Part shown: positions 54,373 to 63,504 of the stretch, in pieces
Layout: each line of letters starts with the position of its first letter
How positions within the stretch are numbered: position 1 is the first letter of the stretch
Assembly (NCBI GenBank): GCA_025055075.1
Contig: JANWYV010000045.1
Location: 86,423 to 150,422, forward strand
Source: Blastocatellia bacterium
GTDB lineage: Bacteria; Acidobacteriota; Blastocatellia; HR10
Direction: 5' to 3'
DNA length: 64,000 nucleotides
Program-made: the position numbers and the translations under genes
The notes under the pieces: generated by a model
What the model was told of the DNA's origin: nothing
The model's input: the letters and a program-made list of their open reading frames with translations, nothing else
Databases searched by the model: none

Positions 54373-57147
54373 ATGCAGAAGCGAGAGGAGATCGGCCAGG
54401 TGTCCTTCGGTTACCCAATGCTGATTCGGCGATTCTTCACGCGTCCGGGCGTCCACCCCTTCGACGAAGTCCCATGGGAGCGACGAACAGCGCGCATTCT
54501 CGGCAGCGACGGCTCGGTCGTCTTCGAGCAAACGAACGTAGAATTCCCGACCTTTTGGTCGCAATTGGCAACGGACATCGTCGCGCAGAAATATTTTCGC
54601 GGACGGCTCGGCTCCCCCGAACGGGAGTCCAGTGTGCGCCAATTGATCGGGCGCGTCGTCAACACGCTCACTGAGTGGGGGATCAAAGACGGATATTTCG
54701 CTTCTCCGGAGGTCGCCGAGACCTTTCGCGCCGAGCTGACCTATCTCTTGCTCCATCAAATGGCTTCCTTCAATAGCCCCGTTTGGTTCAATGTTGGCGT
54801 CGAGCCGCATCCGCAATGCTCGGCCTGTTTCATCCTCTCCATCGAGGACAACATGGACTCGATCCTGGAGTGGTACAAGACCGAAGGCAAGATCTTCCAA
54901 GGCGGATCGGGATCGGGGATTAATCTCTCGAAGCTGCGTTCCTCGAAAGAATATCTCTCCAAAGGTGGGAGGGCATCGGGTCCCGTCTCCTTCATGCGTG
55001 GCGCGGATGCCATCGCCGGGACGATTAAAAGTGGCGGGAAGACCCGACGGGCGGCCAAGATGGTCGTCCTCAACGTGGATCATCCCGATATCCTTGAGTT
55101 CATTTGGTGCAAGGCGAAAGAAGAACGGAAAGCCTATGCGCTCGCCGAGGCCGGGTATGACATGTCCTCCCTCGATTCCGAAGGCTGGATCTCAATCCAA
55201 TACCAGAACGCCAACAATTCCGTCCGCGTGACGGATGAATTCATGCGCGCGGTGCTCGAAGATCGCGAATGGCCGTTGCGCGCCGTCACGACGGGAGAAG
55301 TCGTGGAAGTGCTGCCCGCGCGAGAGATCCTGCGCCAGATCGCGCAGGCGGCATGGGAGTGCGGTGATCCGGGGATGCAATATGACACGACGATCAACGA
55401 TTGGCACACTTGCCCCAACAGTGGGCGCATCAATGCCAGCAATCCGTGCTCCGAGTATATGCACCTGGACGACAGCGCCTGCAACCTGGCGTCGCTCAAC
55501 TTGATGCGCTTCGTCCGTCCGGATGGCGAATTTGACATCGAAGCGTTTCGACACGCCGTTTCGATCATGATCCTGGCGCAGGAGATCATCGTGGGGAATT
55601 CGAGCTATCCGACGCCGAAGATCGCGCACAATGCCATCGCCTTTCGACAACTGGGACTCGGATACGCCAATCTCGGTGCTCTCCTCATGTCGCGTGGTCT
55701 CCCCTATGATTCCGAAGAGGGGCGCGCATATGCTGCGGCGATCACGGCCTTAATGACCGGGCAAGCTTACCTGACGTCGGCCATGATCGCCGAACACATG
55801 GGACCCTTTGCCGGTTTCGCGATCAATCGCGAACCCATGCTGCGGGTCATTCGCAAACATCGCGACAGCTTAGCTCGAATTGATCGGCGGCTGGTCCCAC
55901 CGGATCTGATGGAGGCGGCCGAGGACGTGTGGGAGGAAGCACTCCGCATGGGCGAGATCTATGGATATCGAAATGCCCAAGTGACCGTGCTCGCTCCGAC
56001 GGGGACGATCTCGTTCATGATGGATTGCGACACGACGGGGATCGAGCCCGACATCGCCCTGGTCAAGTACAAGAAGCTTGTCGGCGGCGGCGTCATCAAG
56101 ATCGTCAATCAAACGGTCCCGCGCGCCCTTCGCCGATTGGGCTACGATGAAGGGCAGATCCGCGAGATCATGGCGTATCTCGAAGAGCGCGGGACGATCG
56201 AGGGCGCTCCGCATCTCAGGGAGGACCATCTCCCGGTCTTCGATTGCGCCTTTCGTCCCGCCAACGGTCAGCGCTCGATTCACTACATGGGACATGTGCG
56301 GATGATGGCCGCTGTACAGCCCTTCTTGAGCGGTGCCATCAGCAAGACGTGCAACCTCCCGCATGACATCACGGTCGAGGAGATCGAGCAGCTCTACATT
56401 GACGCTTGGAGGATGGGGCTCAAGGCCATCGCCATTTACCGCGACGGTTCCAAGCGCACGCAGCCGCTCTCGACGAGCAAAGAGGAGAAGGAACGCTCGT
56501 CCCCGAACGTCAATGAGGGGAAGACGGCCGAGGCGCTTCCATCGGAGACGTCGCACCGTCCGGTCCGACGCCGATTGCCCGATACCCGTCGAGCGATCAC
56601 ACACCATTTCACGATCACGACGCAAGACGGATCGGTTCACGACGGCTACATCACCGTGGGCATGTATGAGGACGGCAGTCCGGGCGAAATTTTCGTCACC
56701 GTCGCCAAGGAAGGGAGCACGATCTCCGGCCTGATGGATGCCTTCGCGACGGCGATCTCCATCGCCCTGCAGTACGGGGTTCCCTTGGAAGTCCTCGTGC
56801 GTAAGTTCAGCCACATGCGCTTCGAGCCTTCGGGAGTAACGACCAATCCGGAGATCCGCGTGGCGAAATCGCTCGTGGACTACATCTTCCGGTGGCTGGC
56901 TTCGCAGTTCCTGGATACAGCGACGCAAGCGCAACTGGGCGTATTGACGCCTCAGGCGCGAGCGCGACTCGCCGCCGAATCGGAACGATCCGCGACGCTC
57001 GAAGGGCGACACGAAGCCCCCATCGCGCGCGACACGTACATCAATCAAGCGGATGCTCCTGTATGTCCAGACTGCGGGGCCATCATGGTGCGGAATGGTT
57101 CGTGCTACCGCTGCTTCAACTGTGGCGGGACGACCGGGTGCTCATGA
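54373..57147 (+). CDS. nrdJ: Adenosylcobalamin-dependent (class II) ribonucleotide reductase
   Basis: 924 residues. It reduces ribonucleotides to deoxyribonucleotides using B12, without oxygen. The thiyl-radical Cys is in N357-P-C359-S-E361; a redox Cys pair partner is in PHPQCSACFIL (C149 region). The 10-stranded barrel core runs to about 690, then a linker and a C-terminal zinc finger (C898-x2-C901 with CYRCFNCG near 911-917). ATG 54373 follows AGGAGG. Promoter with NrdR-like boxes upstream suggests control by dNTP levels. No nrdR gene is in the window. Confidence 0.96.
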   Translation: MQKREEIGQVSFGYPMLIRRFFTRPGVHPFDEVPWERRTARILGSDGSVVFEQTNVEFPTFWSQLATDIVAQKYFRGRLGSPERESSVRQLIGRVVNTLTEWGIKDGYFASPEVAETFRAELTYLLLHQMASFNSPVWFNVGVEPHPQCSACFILSIEDNMDSILEWYKTEGKIFQGGSGSGINLSKLRSSKEYLSKGGRASGPVSFMRGADAIAGTIKSGGKTRRAAKMVVLNVDHPDILEFIWCKAKEERKAYALAEAGYDMSSLDSEGWISIQYQNANNSVRVTDEFMRAVLEDREWPLRAVTTGEVVEVLPAREILRQIAQAAWECGDPGMQYDTTINDWHTCPNSGRINASNPCSEYMHLDDSACNLASLNLMRFVRPDGEFDIEAFRHAVSIMILAQEIIVGNSSYPTPKIAHNAIAFRQLGLGYANLGALLMSRGLPYDSEEGRAYAAAITALMTGQAYLTSAMIAEHMGPFAGFAINREPMLRVIRKHRDSLARIDRRLVPPDLMEAAEDVWEEALRMGEIYGYRNAQVTVLAPTGTISFMMDCDTTGIEPDIALVKYKKLVGGGVIKIVNQTVPRALRRLGYDEGQIREIMAYLEERGTIEGAPHLREDHLPVFDCAFRPANGQRSIHYMGHVRMMAAVQPFLSGAISKTCNLPHDITVEEIEQLYIDAWRMGLKAIAIYRDGSKRTQPLSTSKEEKERSSPNVNEGKTAEALPSETSHRPVRRRLPDTRRAITHHFTITTQDGSVHDGYITVGMYEDGSPGEIFVTVAKEGSTISGLMDAFATAISIALQYGVPLEVLVRKFSHMRFEPSGVTTNPEIRVAKSLVDYIFRWLASQFLDTATQAQLGVLTPQARARLAAESERSATLEGRHEAPIARDTYINQADAPVCPDCGAIMVRNGSCYRCFNCGGTTGCS

Positions 57148-57157
57148 GCGAGGACGG

Positions 57158-57193
57158 CCCCCGCGCGCTCGACGGCAGTGCTGCGCGCGGGGG
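57158..57193 (+). terminator. Long GC hairpin after nrdJ
   Basis: CCCCCGCGCGC (57158-57168) pairs exactly with 57183-57193; loop 14 bases. It starts 10 bases after the nrdJ stop. There is no T-run after it, so it may be an mRNA-protecting 3' hairpin or a weak terminator. Confidence 0.5.
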
Positions 57194-57410
57194 ATGCTTC
57201 TCCCCTTCGATGCACCACTCATGATCCGAGCTATCTTCGCCGCGAGCGCAGGCGCGTAGGTTCCCTTTCGGTTCATCACGTGGTGCTTCTTGTGACAGGC
57301 GCAGCGGAGATGGGTTAGGGAAAATCACCGCTTCGACGGTTGTCCTCCGTCTCGGGCATGTGCTCTCGCTGCTCGGCTATGCCGGATGGTTCCTTGTCTA
57401 CGTCGCCAAT

Positions 57411-57429
57411 CCCGCAACGCGGGTCTTTT
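57411..57429 (+). terminator. Putative intrinsic terminator
   Basis: CCCGC-AAC-GCGGG followed by TCTTTT on the plus strand. Its direction fits nrdJ read-through or a short unknown plus-strand RNA; it also faces the end of cmk from the other side. Confidence 0.5.
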
Positions 57430-57453
57430 CATCGAACGGCGCGCGCGCCTCGC

Positions 57454-58158
57454 TCATGACTGAGCGGAACGAGACGATGTCCCTTCGGGCAACCGCTGCT
57501 GGATGATCTCCAGCATGTGTTCGACGACCTGCTCGACGCTCACGTCGGAGGAATCAAGATAGATGGCATCCTCTGCCCGACGGAGGGGGGAAGCCGAGCG
57601 CTCTTGATCCCGACGATCGCGCTCGAGCGTCTCTTGCAGCGTCTCCTCGAACGAGACCGCACGGCCTTGCGCGCGCTCTTGCTCCAATCGCCGCTGCGCG
57701 CGCACTTCGGGGCGCGCGTCCAAGAAGAATTTCACATCGGCGTCGGGAAAGACGACCGTCCCCGTATCTCGACCTTCGAGCACAACGCCGCCCTCCCGCC
57801 CCATCTCCCGCTGCGCAGCGACGATCGCGCGTCGAACGCCTTCGATCGTCGCAATGACAGAGGCAGCGCGGCTGATCTCCGGAGAGCGGATCGCTTCGGT
57901 CACGTCGTGACCATCAATGGTGACGCGCACGTGTTCGGGATCTCCCGAGAGCATAATGCGCGAGGCTTCGGCCAAGCGCGTGAGCGCCTCTGAGTCCTCC
58001 AGGGCGATTCCCAATTGAAGGGCCTTCCATGCGAGCGCGCGATACATTGCGCCCGTGTCCATGTAGAGATAGCCGAGCCGTCGGGCCAAGAGCCGTCCCA
58101 CCGTGCTCTTGCCCGATCCGGCCGGCCCATCTATGGTGATGATCCCTCTCCTCGGCAT
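57454..58158 (-). CDS. cmk: Cytidylate kinase
   Basis: 234 residues from ATG 58158; another ATG at 58200 would overlap ltaE. P-loop GPAGSGKST at the start, YMDTGAMYRALAWKA substrate motif, and GRDTGTVVFPDADVKFFLDA with the conserved GRD. It phosphorylates CMP and dCMP. Normal length for the family. Usually next to rpsA or scpB; here it follows ltaE by 7 bases, and scpB is 10 kb away on the other strand. Confidence 0.95.
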   Translation of the reverse strand: MPRRGIITIDGPAGSGKSTVGRLLARRLGYLYMDTGAMYRALAWKALQLGIALEDSEALTRLAEASRIMLSGDPEHVRVTIDGHDVTEAIRSPEISRAASVIATIEGVRRAIVAAQREMGREGGVVLEGRDTGTVVFPDADVKFFLDARPEVRAQRRLEQERAQGRAVSFEETLQETLERDRRDQERSASPLRRAEDAIYLDSSDVSVEQVVEHMLEIIQQRLPEGTSSRSAQS

Positions 58159-58165
58159 CGGGGCC

Positions 58166-59218
58166 CTAGGCCGTCGCTCCAGGAGCCTCTCGAAGGACAT
58201 CGCGAATGAGGCGAAGCGCCATTAGGCAATCGTCGCGGCTGACCTCGTAATGCGTCACGAAGCGAACGGTCGTCGTATCGAGGCTCCCCACTAAAACCCC
58301 TCGCGCTCGAAGTCGCGCGACGAACTCAGCCGCTGTCCAACCCGTTCCCGCCACGTCCACAATGACGATGTTCGTCTGGACCTTCTCGGGATCGAGTGCG
58401 AGTCCCGGAAGCTCAGCCAACCCAAAGGCGAGCAAGCGCGCATTCTCATGATCCTCGATGAGGCGGGTGGGCATTTTCTCCAAGGCGATCAATCCGGCGG
58501 CGGCGAGCACACCCACTTGCCGCATCCCTCCGCCGAGCATCTTGCGCACGGCGCGCGCTTCTTCGATGAACGCGTGCGAGCCGAGGATGAGCGAACCGAC
58601 CGGAGCGCCGAGCCCTTTCGAGAGGCACACCATCACGGAATCAAAGGGCTCGGCCAACTCCGCGACCGATCGCCCACAGGCGACGGCCGCATTGAACAGG
58701 CGCGCTCCATCCAGATGCACGGGCACGCCGCGCTCATGCGCGCGCGCACAGATCTCACGCGCCACCTCCAGGGGCAGGACCGTCCCTCCTGCCAAATTAT
58801 GCGTGTTCTCCAAGCAGATCAATCCCGTGGGTGCGCGGTAATACACTGCCGGACTCAATGCCGCCTCGATCGTCGGCCAATCCAGGAGGCCCTCGCGCCC
58901 CCGCACAACGCGCGGAAGAGTCCCAGAGATCACGGCCATCGCCGCCATCTCGAAATTGTAGATGTGGCTCTTCTCCTCGAGGATCACCTCCTGTCCGGGA
59001 CGCGTGTGCACTTTCACGCAAATCTGGTTTCCCATCGTCCCCGAGGGGACGAAGAGCGCCGCTTCTTTCCGAAAGATCTCGGCCGCGCGCTCCTGCAAGC
59101 GATTCACCGTCGGATCTTCCAGATAGACATCGTCGCCGACCTCAGCGCGGGCCATCGCCTCGCGCATCTCTGGCGTCGGCCGCGTCACGGTATCGCTTCG
59201 AAAATCAATCAGCCGCAT
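58166..59218 (-). CDS. ltaE: L-threonine aldolase (PLP)
   Basis: 350 residues from ATG 59218 after GAGAGGG. Fold-type I PLP enzyme: [29 protein letters not shown]-terminus, H in [10 protein letters not shown] stacking on the cofactor, D in [12 protein letters not shown] and the Schiff-base lysine in [15 protein letters not shown]. It cleaves L-threonine or allo-threonine to glycine and acetaldehyde. Low- or L-allo-specificity cannot be told. It is followed by cmk. Confidence 0.94.
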   Translation of the reverse strand: MRLIDFRSDTVTRPTPEMREAMARAEVGDDVYLEDPTVNRLQERAAEIFRKEAALFVPSGTMGNQICVKVHTRPGQEVILEEKSHIYNFEMAAMAVISGTLPRVVRGREGLLDWPTIEAALSPAVYYRAPTGLICLENTHNLAGGTVLPLEVAREICARAHERGVPVHLDGARLFNAAVACGRSVAELAEPFDSVMVCLSKGLGAPVGSLILGSHAFIEEARAVRKMLGGGMRQVGVLAAAGLIALEKMPTRLIEDHENARLLAFGLAELPGLALDPEKVQTNIVIVDVAGTGWTAAEFVARLRARGVLVGSLDTTTVRFVTHYEVSRDDCLMALRLIRDVLREAPGATA

Positions 59219-59259
59219 CGTCGCCCTCTCTATCGCGTGGGGGATAACTGTACCCGACC

Positions 59260-60399
59260 TCAGACGAAGACGGCAAACACCTCGTTGGCGAGGACGAATC
59301 CTTTTCGCGTGAGGCGAAGGACGCCATCGCTGATCTCGATGAGTCCAGCATCCTCCAAAGGCGCCAGTTGCGCCCCATAGCGTTCGAGCACATCCACGCC
59401 GTAGCGTTCCCGAAAGGCGTTCAAATCCACCCCCGCACATCGGCGCAGCCCGAGCATGAGCGCTTCTTCGATCCGCCGCGACTCGGTCATGGGGATCCGG
59501 CCCGCGACAGCTTCTCCTCGCTCGCGCATGGCCTCCACATAGGCGCGAGGCGTCGCCAGATTCCATCGTCGCTCTCGAAAATCGTACGAATGGGCGCTGC
59601 AACCGAAGCCAAGATACGGCTCGTCGGACCAATATTTGAGATTGTGTCGAGAAGCGAATCCCGGGCGGCAGAAGTTCGAGATCTCGTAGTGCTCGTATCC
59701 CTCGGCTTCGGCTCGATCGAGGAACCAATCGTACATTTGAACGGTGAGCGCCTCGTCCGGTTCGACGAGGACGCCGCGCGCCAATTGAGCCGCCAGCGGC
59801 GTCTCCTCGTGAACTTCCAACAGGTAGACCGAAATATGCGCCGGCCGCAGCGCGAAGACGTGTTCCATGGTTCGCTTCCAACTCGCCAGATCTTGGCCCG
59901 GGATCCCGAGGATCAAGTCCAGGTTCACGTTCTCTATTCCGGCCTCTCGGAGAAGAGCGATGGACTCGACAACGTGTTCCACTGTATGGTGACGCCCGAG
60001 CACCCGCAATTCGTCTTCGGAGAAGGTCTGCGCGCCGAGGCTCACGCGATTCACGCCCAGTTGACGGAGCGCCCGCGCCTTCTGCGCCGTGAGCGTCCCC
60101 GGGTTCGCTTCAATGGTGATCTCGGCGCCGGTATGGACGAGGAAGCTTCGGCGCAGAGTCCAAAGCAGATCGCCGAGCCTCTCCGGGTCAAGCAACGAGG
60201 GCGTCCCGCCGCCAAAATAAATCGTATCCACGAACGCCTCCTCACCAGCCAACAAAGCGCTCGTTCGCCCGATCTCTTGCTTCAGCGCGGCCAGGTAAGC
60301 GGCGATCAGCGACTCCGGATACACGCCGGAGTCGAAGTCGCAATACGAGCACTTGTATGGGCAAAACGGAATGTGCACGTAAATGCCCCATCGCGCCAT
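59260..60399 (-). CDS. hemW: Radical SAM haem chaperone HemW
   Basis: 379 residues. Cluster motif C-x3-C-x2-C-D-F in [13 protein letters not shown] at 12-23; then [16 protein letters not shown] and [12 protein letters not shown]. The HemN-type C-terminal domain ([19 protein letters not shown]) ends the protein. The CDF/HemW pattern, with one cysteine fewer than coproporphyrinogen dehydrogenase HemN, assigns it to HemW, which hands haem to respiratory enzymes. Often mis-annotated as HemN. Confidence 0.93.
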   Translation of the reverse strand: MARWGIYVHIPFCPYKCSYCDFDSGVYPESLIAAYLAALKQEIGRTSALLAGEEAFVDTIYFGGGTPSLLDPERLGDLLWTLRRSFLVHTGAEITIEANPGTLTAQKARALRQLGVNRVSLGAQTFSEDELRVLGRHHTVEHVVESIALLREAGIENVNLDLILGIPGQDLASWKRTMEHVFALRPAHISVYLLEVHEETPLAAQLARGVLVEPDEALTVQMYDWFLDRAEAEGYEHYEISNFCRPGFASRHNLKYWSDEPYLGFGCSAHSYDFRERRWNLATPRAYVEAMRERGEAVAGRIPMTESRRIEEALMLGLRRCAGVDLNAFRERYGVDVLERYGAQLAPLEDAGLIEISDGVLRLTRKGFVLANEVFAVFV

Positions 60400-60464
60400 A
60401 CGCGCTAGTATATCACGATCCCTCGCCCCGGAGGGGGCGTCGGGCGATCCCCGGCGCCTTTGGC

Positions 60465-60493
60465 TTGACGGTCAGGGACCATGGACCTATCAT
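60465..60493 (+). promoter_or_regulatory. putative promoter for the micropeptide-korAB operon
   Basis: TTGACG (60465-60470), 17 bases, TATCAT (60488-60493). Predicted start near 60500, giving a leader of about 110 bases before korA that holds a small open frame. Confidence 0.5.
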
Positions 60494-60532
60494 TGTGGTT
60501 TGATTGTGGAGCGAGGTGAGGTGAAGAAGGTC

Positions 60533-60592
60533 ATGTCCCGGCTATCGGGAAATTGCAAGACCTGCCATCCCGACAGCTCTCATCATCTTTGA
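60533..60592 (+). CDS. Possible 19-residue micropeptide with CxxCH motif
   Basis: ATG 60533 follows AAGAAGG by a few bases; the sequence is MSRLSGNCKTCHPDSSHHL, ending 16 bases before korA. It has Cys-x2-Cys-His and a His pair, so it could bind metal or act as a leader whose translation controls korA. An in-frame GTG at 60506 would lengthen it by nine residues. No family support; it may be chance. Confidence 0.35.
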   Translation: MSRLSGNCKTCHPDSSHHL

Positions 60593-60608
60593 ACGAGGAG
60601 AGGACACC

Positions 60609-62597
60609 ATGCGAGAAGTCACCGTCGGCATTGGCGGAGCGGCTGGCGATGGCCTGGATAAGACGGGTGATACGCTGGCTAAGACGGCCGCTCGATTAGG
60701 CCTGTACGTCTATGCCTACAACAGCTACCAATCTGTCATTCGCGGCGGGCACATTTGGTTGCGCGTTCGGATCGGGGAGAAGAAGCTGACCTCTCATGGA
60801 GATCACGTGAACGTCCTCATTGCCCTGAATCAGGATTCGATCGAGCGACATGCCCGCGAGGTCGAGTCCGGTGGAGCGATCATCTACAACTCCGACAAGC
60901 TGAAGCTCGATCCGACGTTGCTGCGAGACAACGTATTGCCGGTTCCGCTGCCGGTCTCCACGATCACGAAGCCGTTTGGAAAGGTCCCGCCGGTCATGCA
61001 GAACACGGTGGCACTCGGCGCTTTGCTCTTTCTGATCGGATTGGACTTCGAGACGGCGGCGAGTGTGCTCACCGATACGTTCAAGCATAAGGGACAAGCC
61101 GTCATTGATCAGAACGTCGCCATTGCGCGAGCGGGATATGACTACGCGAAGGAGCACTTCGTCCCGCTCGGCTACACGTGGACATTCACCCATGTGCGTC
61201 GGCCCTTCATCACGGGGAATGAGGCCTTCGCCATCGGGGCGGTGACGGCCGGGTGCAAGTTCTATTCGGCTTACCCGATGACGCCGGCCTCCTCGATCCT
61301 CCACTGGATGGCTGCTCACGCTGAGCGCTGCGGCATCGTCGTCAAGCAGTGCGAGGATGAGTTGGCCGTCGTGAACATGGCCATTGGGGCCGGATACGCT
61401 GGCGTTCGCGCCATGTGCGGGACATCGGGCGGCGGCTTCGCCTTGATGACGGAGGCGATCGGACAAGCGGGGATGATCGAAGCCCCCGTCGTCGTCATCG
61501 AGGTGCAGCGCGGAGGGCCTTCGACGGGCTTGCCGACGAAGACTGAGCAGGGCGATCTCAATCAGGTCTTCGGCGCCTCGCAAGGCGATTATCCCCGCGT
61601 CATCATCGCCCCTGGAGATGTGGCGGACTGCTTCGCGGCAGCGGTCGAGGCGTTCAACCTCGCCGAGAAGTATCAGCTGCCCGTGATCCTCATGAGCGAT
61701 CTGTTACTCAGCGAGCATCCGGAGACGATCGAGCCCGACGCTCTGCGCTACGATGTCCCCATTGAGCGCGGGGAGTTGGTGACCGAGTGGGACGAATCCC
61801 AAGGGAAGTACAAGCGCTACGCCTTCACCCGCTCGGGCGTCTCTCCGCGCGCCCTCCCAGGGACCGAAGGCGCCGCTCACGTCGCGGCCACCGATGATCA
61901 CGATGAGGAGGGGATCCTCATCAGCGACGTCTTCACCTGTCCTCCGGTGCGACGCAAGATTCACGAGAAGCGGATGCGCAAGCTCGAGGCCGTTCTTCGC
62001 GAGCTTCCTCCGCCTACGCTCGAAGGACCGGAGGACGCGGAGGTGACGTTGATCGGGTGGGGCTCCACCAAGGGCGTCATTCGCGAGGCCATAGAGAAGC
62101 TCGCCCAGGAGGGGATCCGCGCGAATCACTTGCACATCAAATACCTCTTCCCCTTCCACGCGCGCGAAGTGGCTGAGATCTTGCGACGCTGCCGGAAGAC
62201 GATCTGCGTCGAGGCGAATTACAGCGGACAGTTCGCGCGCTACCTCCGGGCGGAGACGGGCATCTCCGTGGATGCCCACATTCGCAAATACGACGGCGAG
62301 CCCTTCGAGCCTCGATATATCGTCGAGCGGGTGAAGGCGATCCTCGAAGGAGCATCACACACGCTCGACGTCACCGAAGACGAAGCGCGCGAGATCGCGT
62401 ATCACTATATCCGCACCCATCTCGATGACGATGCCCGTCCTGGACGCATCTCCCGCCTCGAGCGCGATGGGTTCGAGGAACCCATTTGGGATGTGGAGAT
62501 CATCTCGCGCGAGACGGGGCAAACGCGCGGGCGATTGTTCATCGGCGTCGAGACGGGCTCGACGTATCATTGGCAACCAGCGGAATTGGTGTCCTGA
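60609..62597 (+). CDS. korA: 2-oxoacid:ferredoxin oxidoreductase, alpha (gamma-alpha fused)
   Basis: 662 residues. The N-terminal gamma domain (about 1-190) begins VGIGGAAGDGLDKTGDTLAKTA; the alpha domain (about 200-400) has GNEAFAIGAVTAGCKFYSAYPMTPASS and RGGPSTGLPTKTEQGDL, which is typical of 2-oxoglutarate- or general 2-oxoacid:ferredoxin enzymes. With korB it oxidises 2-oxoacids to acyl-CoA and reduces ferredoxin, reversible in some organisms. The GAGGAGAGG before ATG is strong. A long C-terminal extension has no separate cluster. Confidence 0.92.
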   Translation: MREVTVGIGGAAGDGLDKTGDTLAKTAARLGLYVYAYNSYQSVIRGGHIWLRVRIGEKKLTSHGDHVNVLIALNQDSIERHAREVESGGAIIYNSDKLKLDPTLLRDNVLPVPLPVSTITKPFGKVPPVMQNTVALGALLFLIGLDFETAASVLTDTFKHKGQAVIDQNVAIARAGYDYAKEHFVPLGYTWTFTHVRRPFITGNEAFAIGAVTAGCKFYSAYPMTPASSILHWMAAHAERCGIVVKQCEDELAVVNMAIGAGYAGVRAMCGTSGGGFALMTEAIGQAGMIEAPVVVIEVQRGGPSTGLPTKTEQGDLNQVFGASQGDYPRVIIAPGDVADCFAAAVEAFNLAEKYQLPVILMSDLLLSEHPETIEPDALRYDVPIERGELVTEWDESQGKYKRYAFTRSGVSPRALPGTEGAAHVAATDDHDEEGILISDVFTCPPVRRKIHEKRMRKLEAVLRELPPPTLEGPEDAEVTLIGWGSTKGVIREAIEKLAQEGIRANHLHIKYLFPFHAREVAEILRRCRKTICVEANYSGQFARYLRAETGISVDAHIRKYDGEPFEPRYIVERVKAILEGASHTLDVTEDEAREIAYHYIRTHLDDDARPGRISRLERDGFEEPIWDVEIISRETGQTRGRLFIGVETGSTYHWQPAELVS

Positions 62598-62621
62598 AGG
62601 AGGACAAGGAGAAGGAGGACT

Positions 62622-63503
62622 ATGGCGACTGTCATCGAGCTTCCAATTGAAGTTTACGCCGGACCGGTTGATCCCGATTGGTGCCCGGGATGCGGCGACT
62701 TCGGCGTCCTGAAGGCCGTGAAGATGGCAGCCGGAAAGCTCGGCATCAAGCCGAAGGACCTGGTGATCATCTCTGGCATCGGCTGCTCCTCGAACCTGCC
62801 GGGCTTCATTCACGCCTATGGCGTCCACAGCCTGCACGGGCGCGCTGTCGCCGTGGCCCAAGGCATTAAGCTCGCCAATCACGATCTGCACGTCGTCGTC
62901 ACTGGCGGTGATGGAGATGGCTACGGCATCGGCATCGGGCATTTCATCCATGCCATGCGCCGGAACATTGACATCACCTACGTTGTGATGAACAACCAGA
63001 TCTACGGCCTCACCACGGGGCAAGCGTCACCGACGACGATGAAGGATGTGCGCACGAAATCCACCCCCCGCGGGAACGCTGAGCCGCCGATCAATCCCAT
63101 CGCATTGGCGCTCGTTTCTGGAGCGACCTACGTCGCGCGGGGGTTCTCGGGTGAGCCCGAACACCTGGCGCAATTGATCGCCGGGGGGATCGCCCATCGT
63201 GGGTTCGCGCTCATAGACGTCTTCAGCCCGTGCGTGACCTACAACAAGGTCAACACCTACCCGTGGTTCAAACAACGCATCTATAAGCTCGAAGAAGAGC
63301 CCGGATACGATCCGTCTGATGTCATGGCGGCGCTGCAGCGGTCCTTCGAATGGGGCGATCGCATCCCCATCGGTCTCTTCTATCGAGACGAACAACCGAT
63401 CTATGAAGACAGCGAACCGGCCTTGCGAAAAGGGCCGCTGGTGCACCATCCCCTGAGACCGGAGCGCGCTGTCTTCGAGGAGTTGATCGAAGAGTTGATG
63501 TAG
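62622..63503 (+). CDS. korB: 2-oxoacid:ferredoxin oxidoreductase, beta (TPP) subunit
   Basis: 293 residues. Cysteines C21, C24 (DWCPGCGDFG), C55 (SGIGCSS) and one near 205 (FSPCVTYN) match the 4Fe-4S ligands of this subunit. TPP binding is GGDGDGYGIGIGHFIHAMRRNIDIT followed by MNNQIYGLTTGQ. It carries the catalytic thiamine and passes electrons to ferredoxin. It is 24 bases after korA with AAGGAGGACAAGG before the ATG. No separate delta ferredoxin subunit is encoded nearby. Confidence 0.93.
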   Translation: MATVIELPIEVYAGPVDPDWCPGCGDFGVLKAVKMAAGKLGIKPKDLVIISGIGCSSNLPGFIHAYGVHSLHGRAVAVAQGIKLANHDLHVVVTGGDGDGYGIGIGHFIHAMRRNIDITYVVMNNQIYGLTTGQASPTTMKDVRTKSTPRGNAEPPINPIALALVSGATYVARGFSGEPEHLAQLIAGGIAHRGFALIDVFSPCVTYNKVNTYPWFKQRIYKLEEEPGYDPSDVMAALQRSFEWGDRIPIGLFYRDEQPIYEDSEPALRKGPLVHHPLRPERAVFEELIEELM

Positions 63504-63504
63504 C

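Larger units (their letters stand above)
57148..57453. other. Intergenic stretch after nrdJ
   Basis: No gene with a ribosome site and family match is visible. It holds a strong GC hairpin just after nrdJ and a terminator-like hairpin near its end, listed separately. The 57194-57410 section between them is unexplained; a weak plus-strand frame is open there, but nothing supports it. Confidence 0.4.

Noticed and set aside
57194-57410. Small plus-strand protein or gene remnant after nrdJ
   Set aside because: A hydrophobic frame is open but has no ribosome site, no family match and runs on antisense into cmk.
59368-60408. Plus-strand open frame opposite hemW
   Set aside because: hemW carries all radical SAM motifs; the opposite frame shows no protein family.
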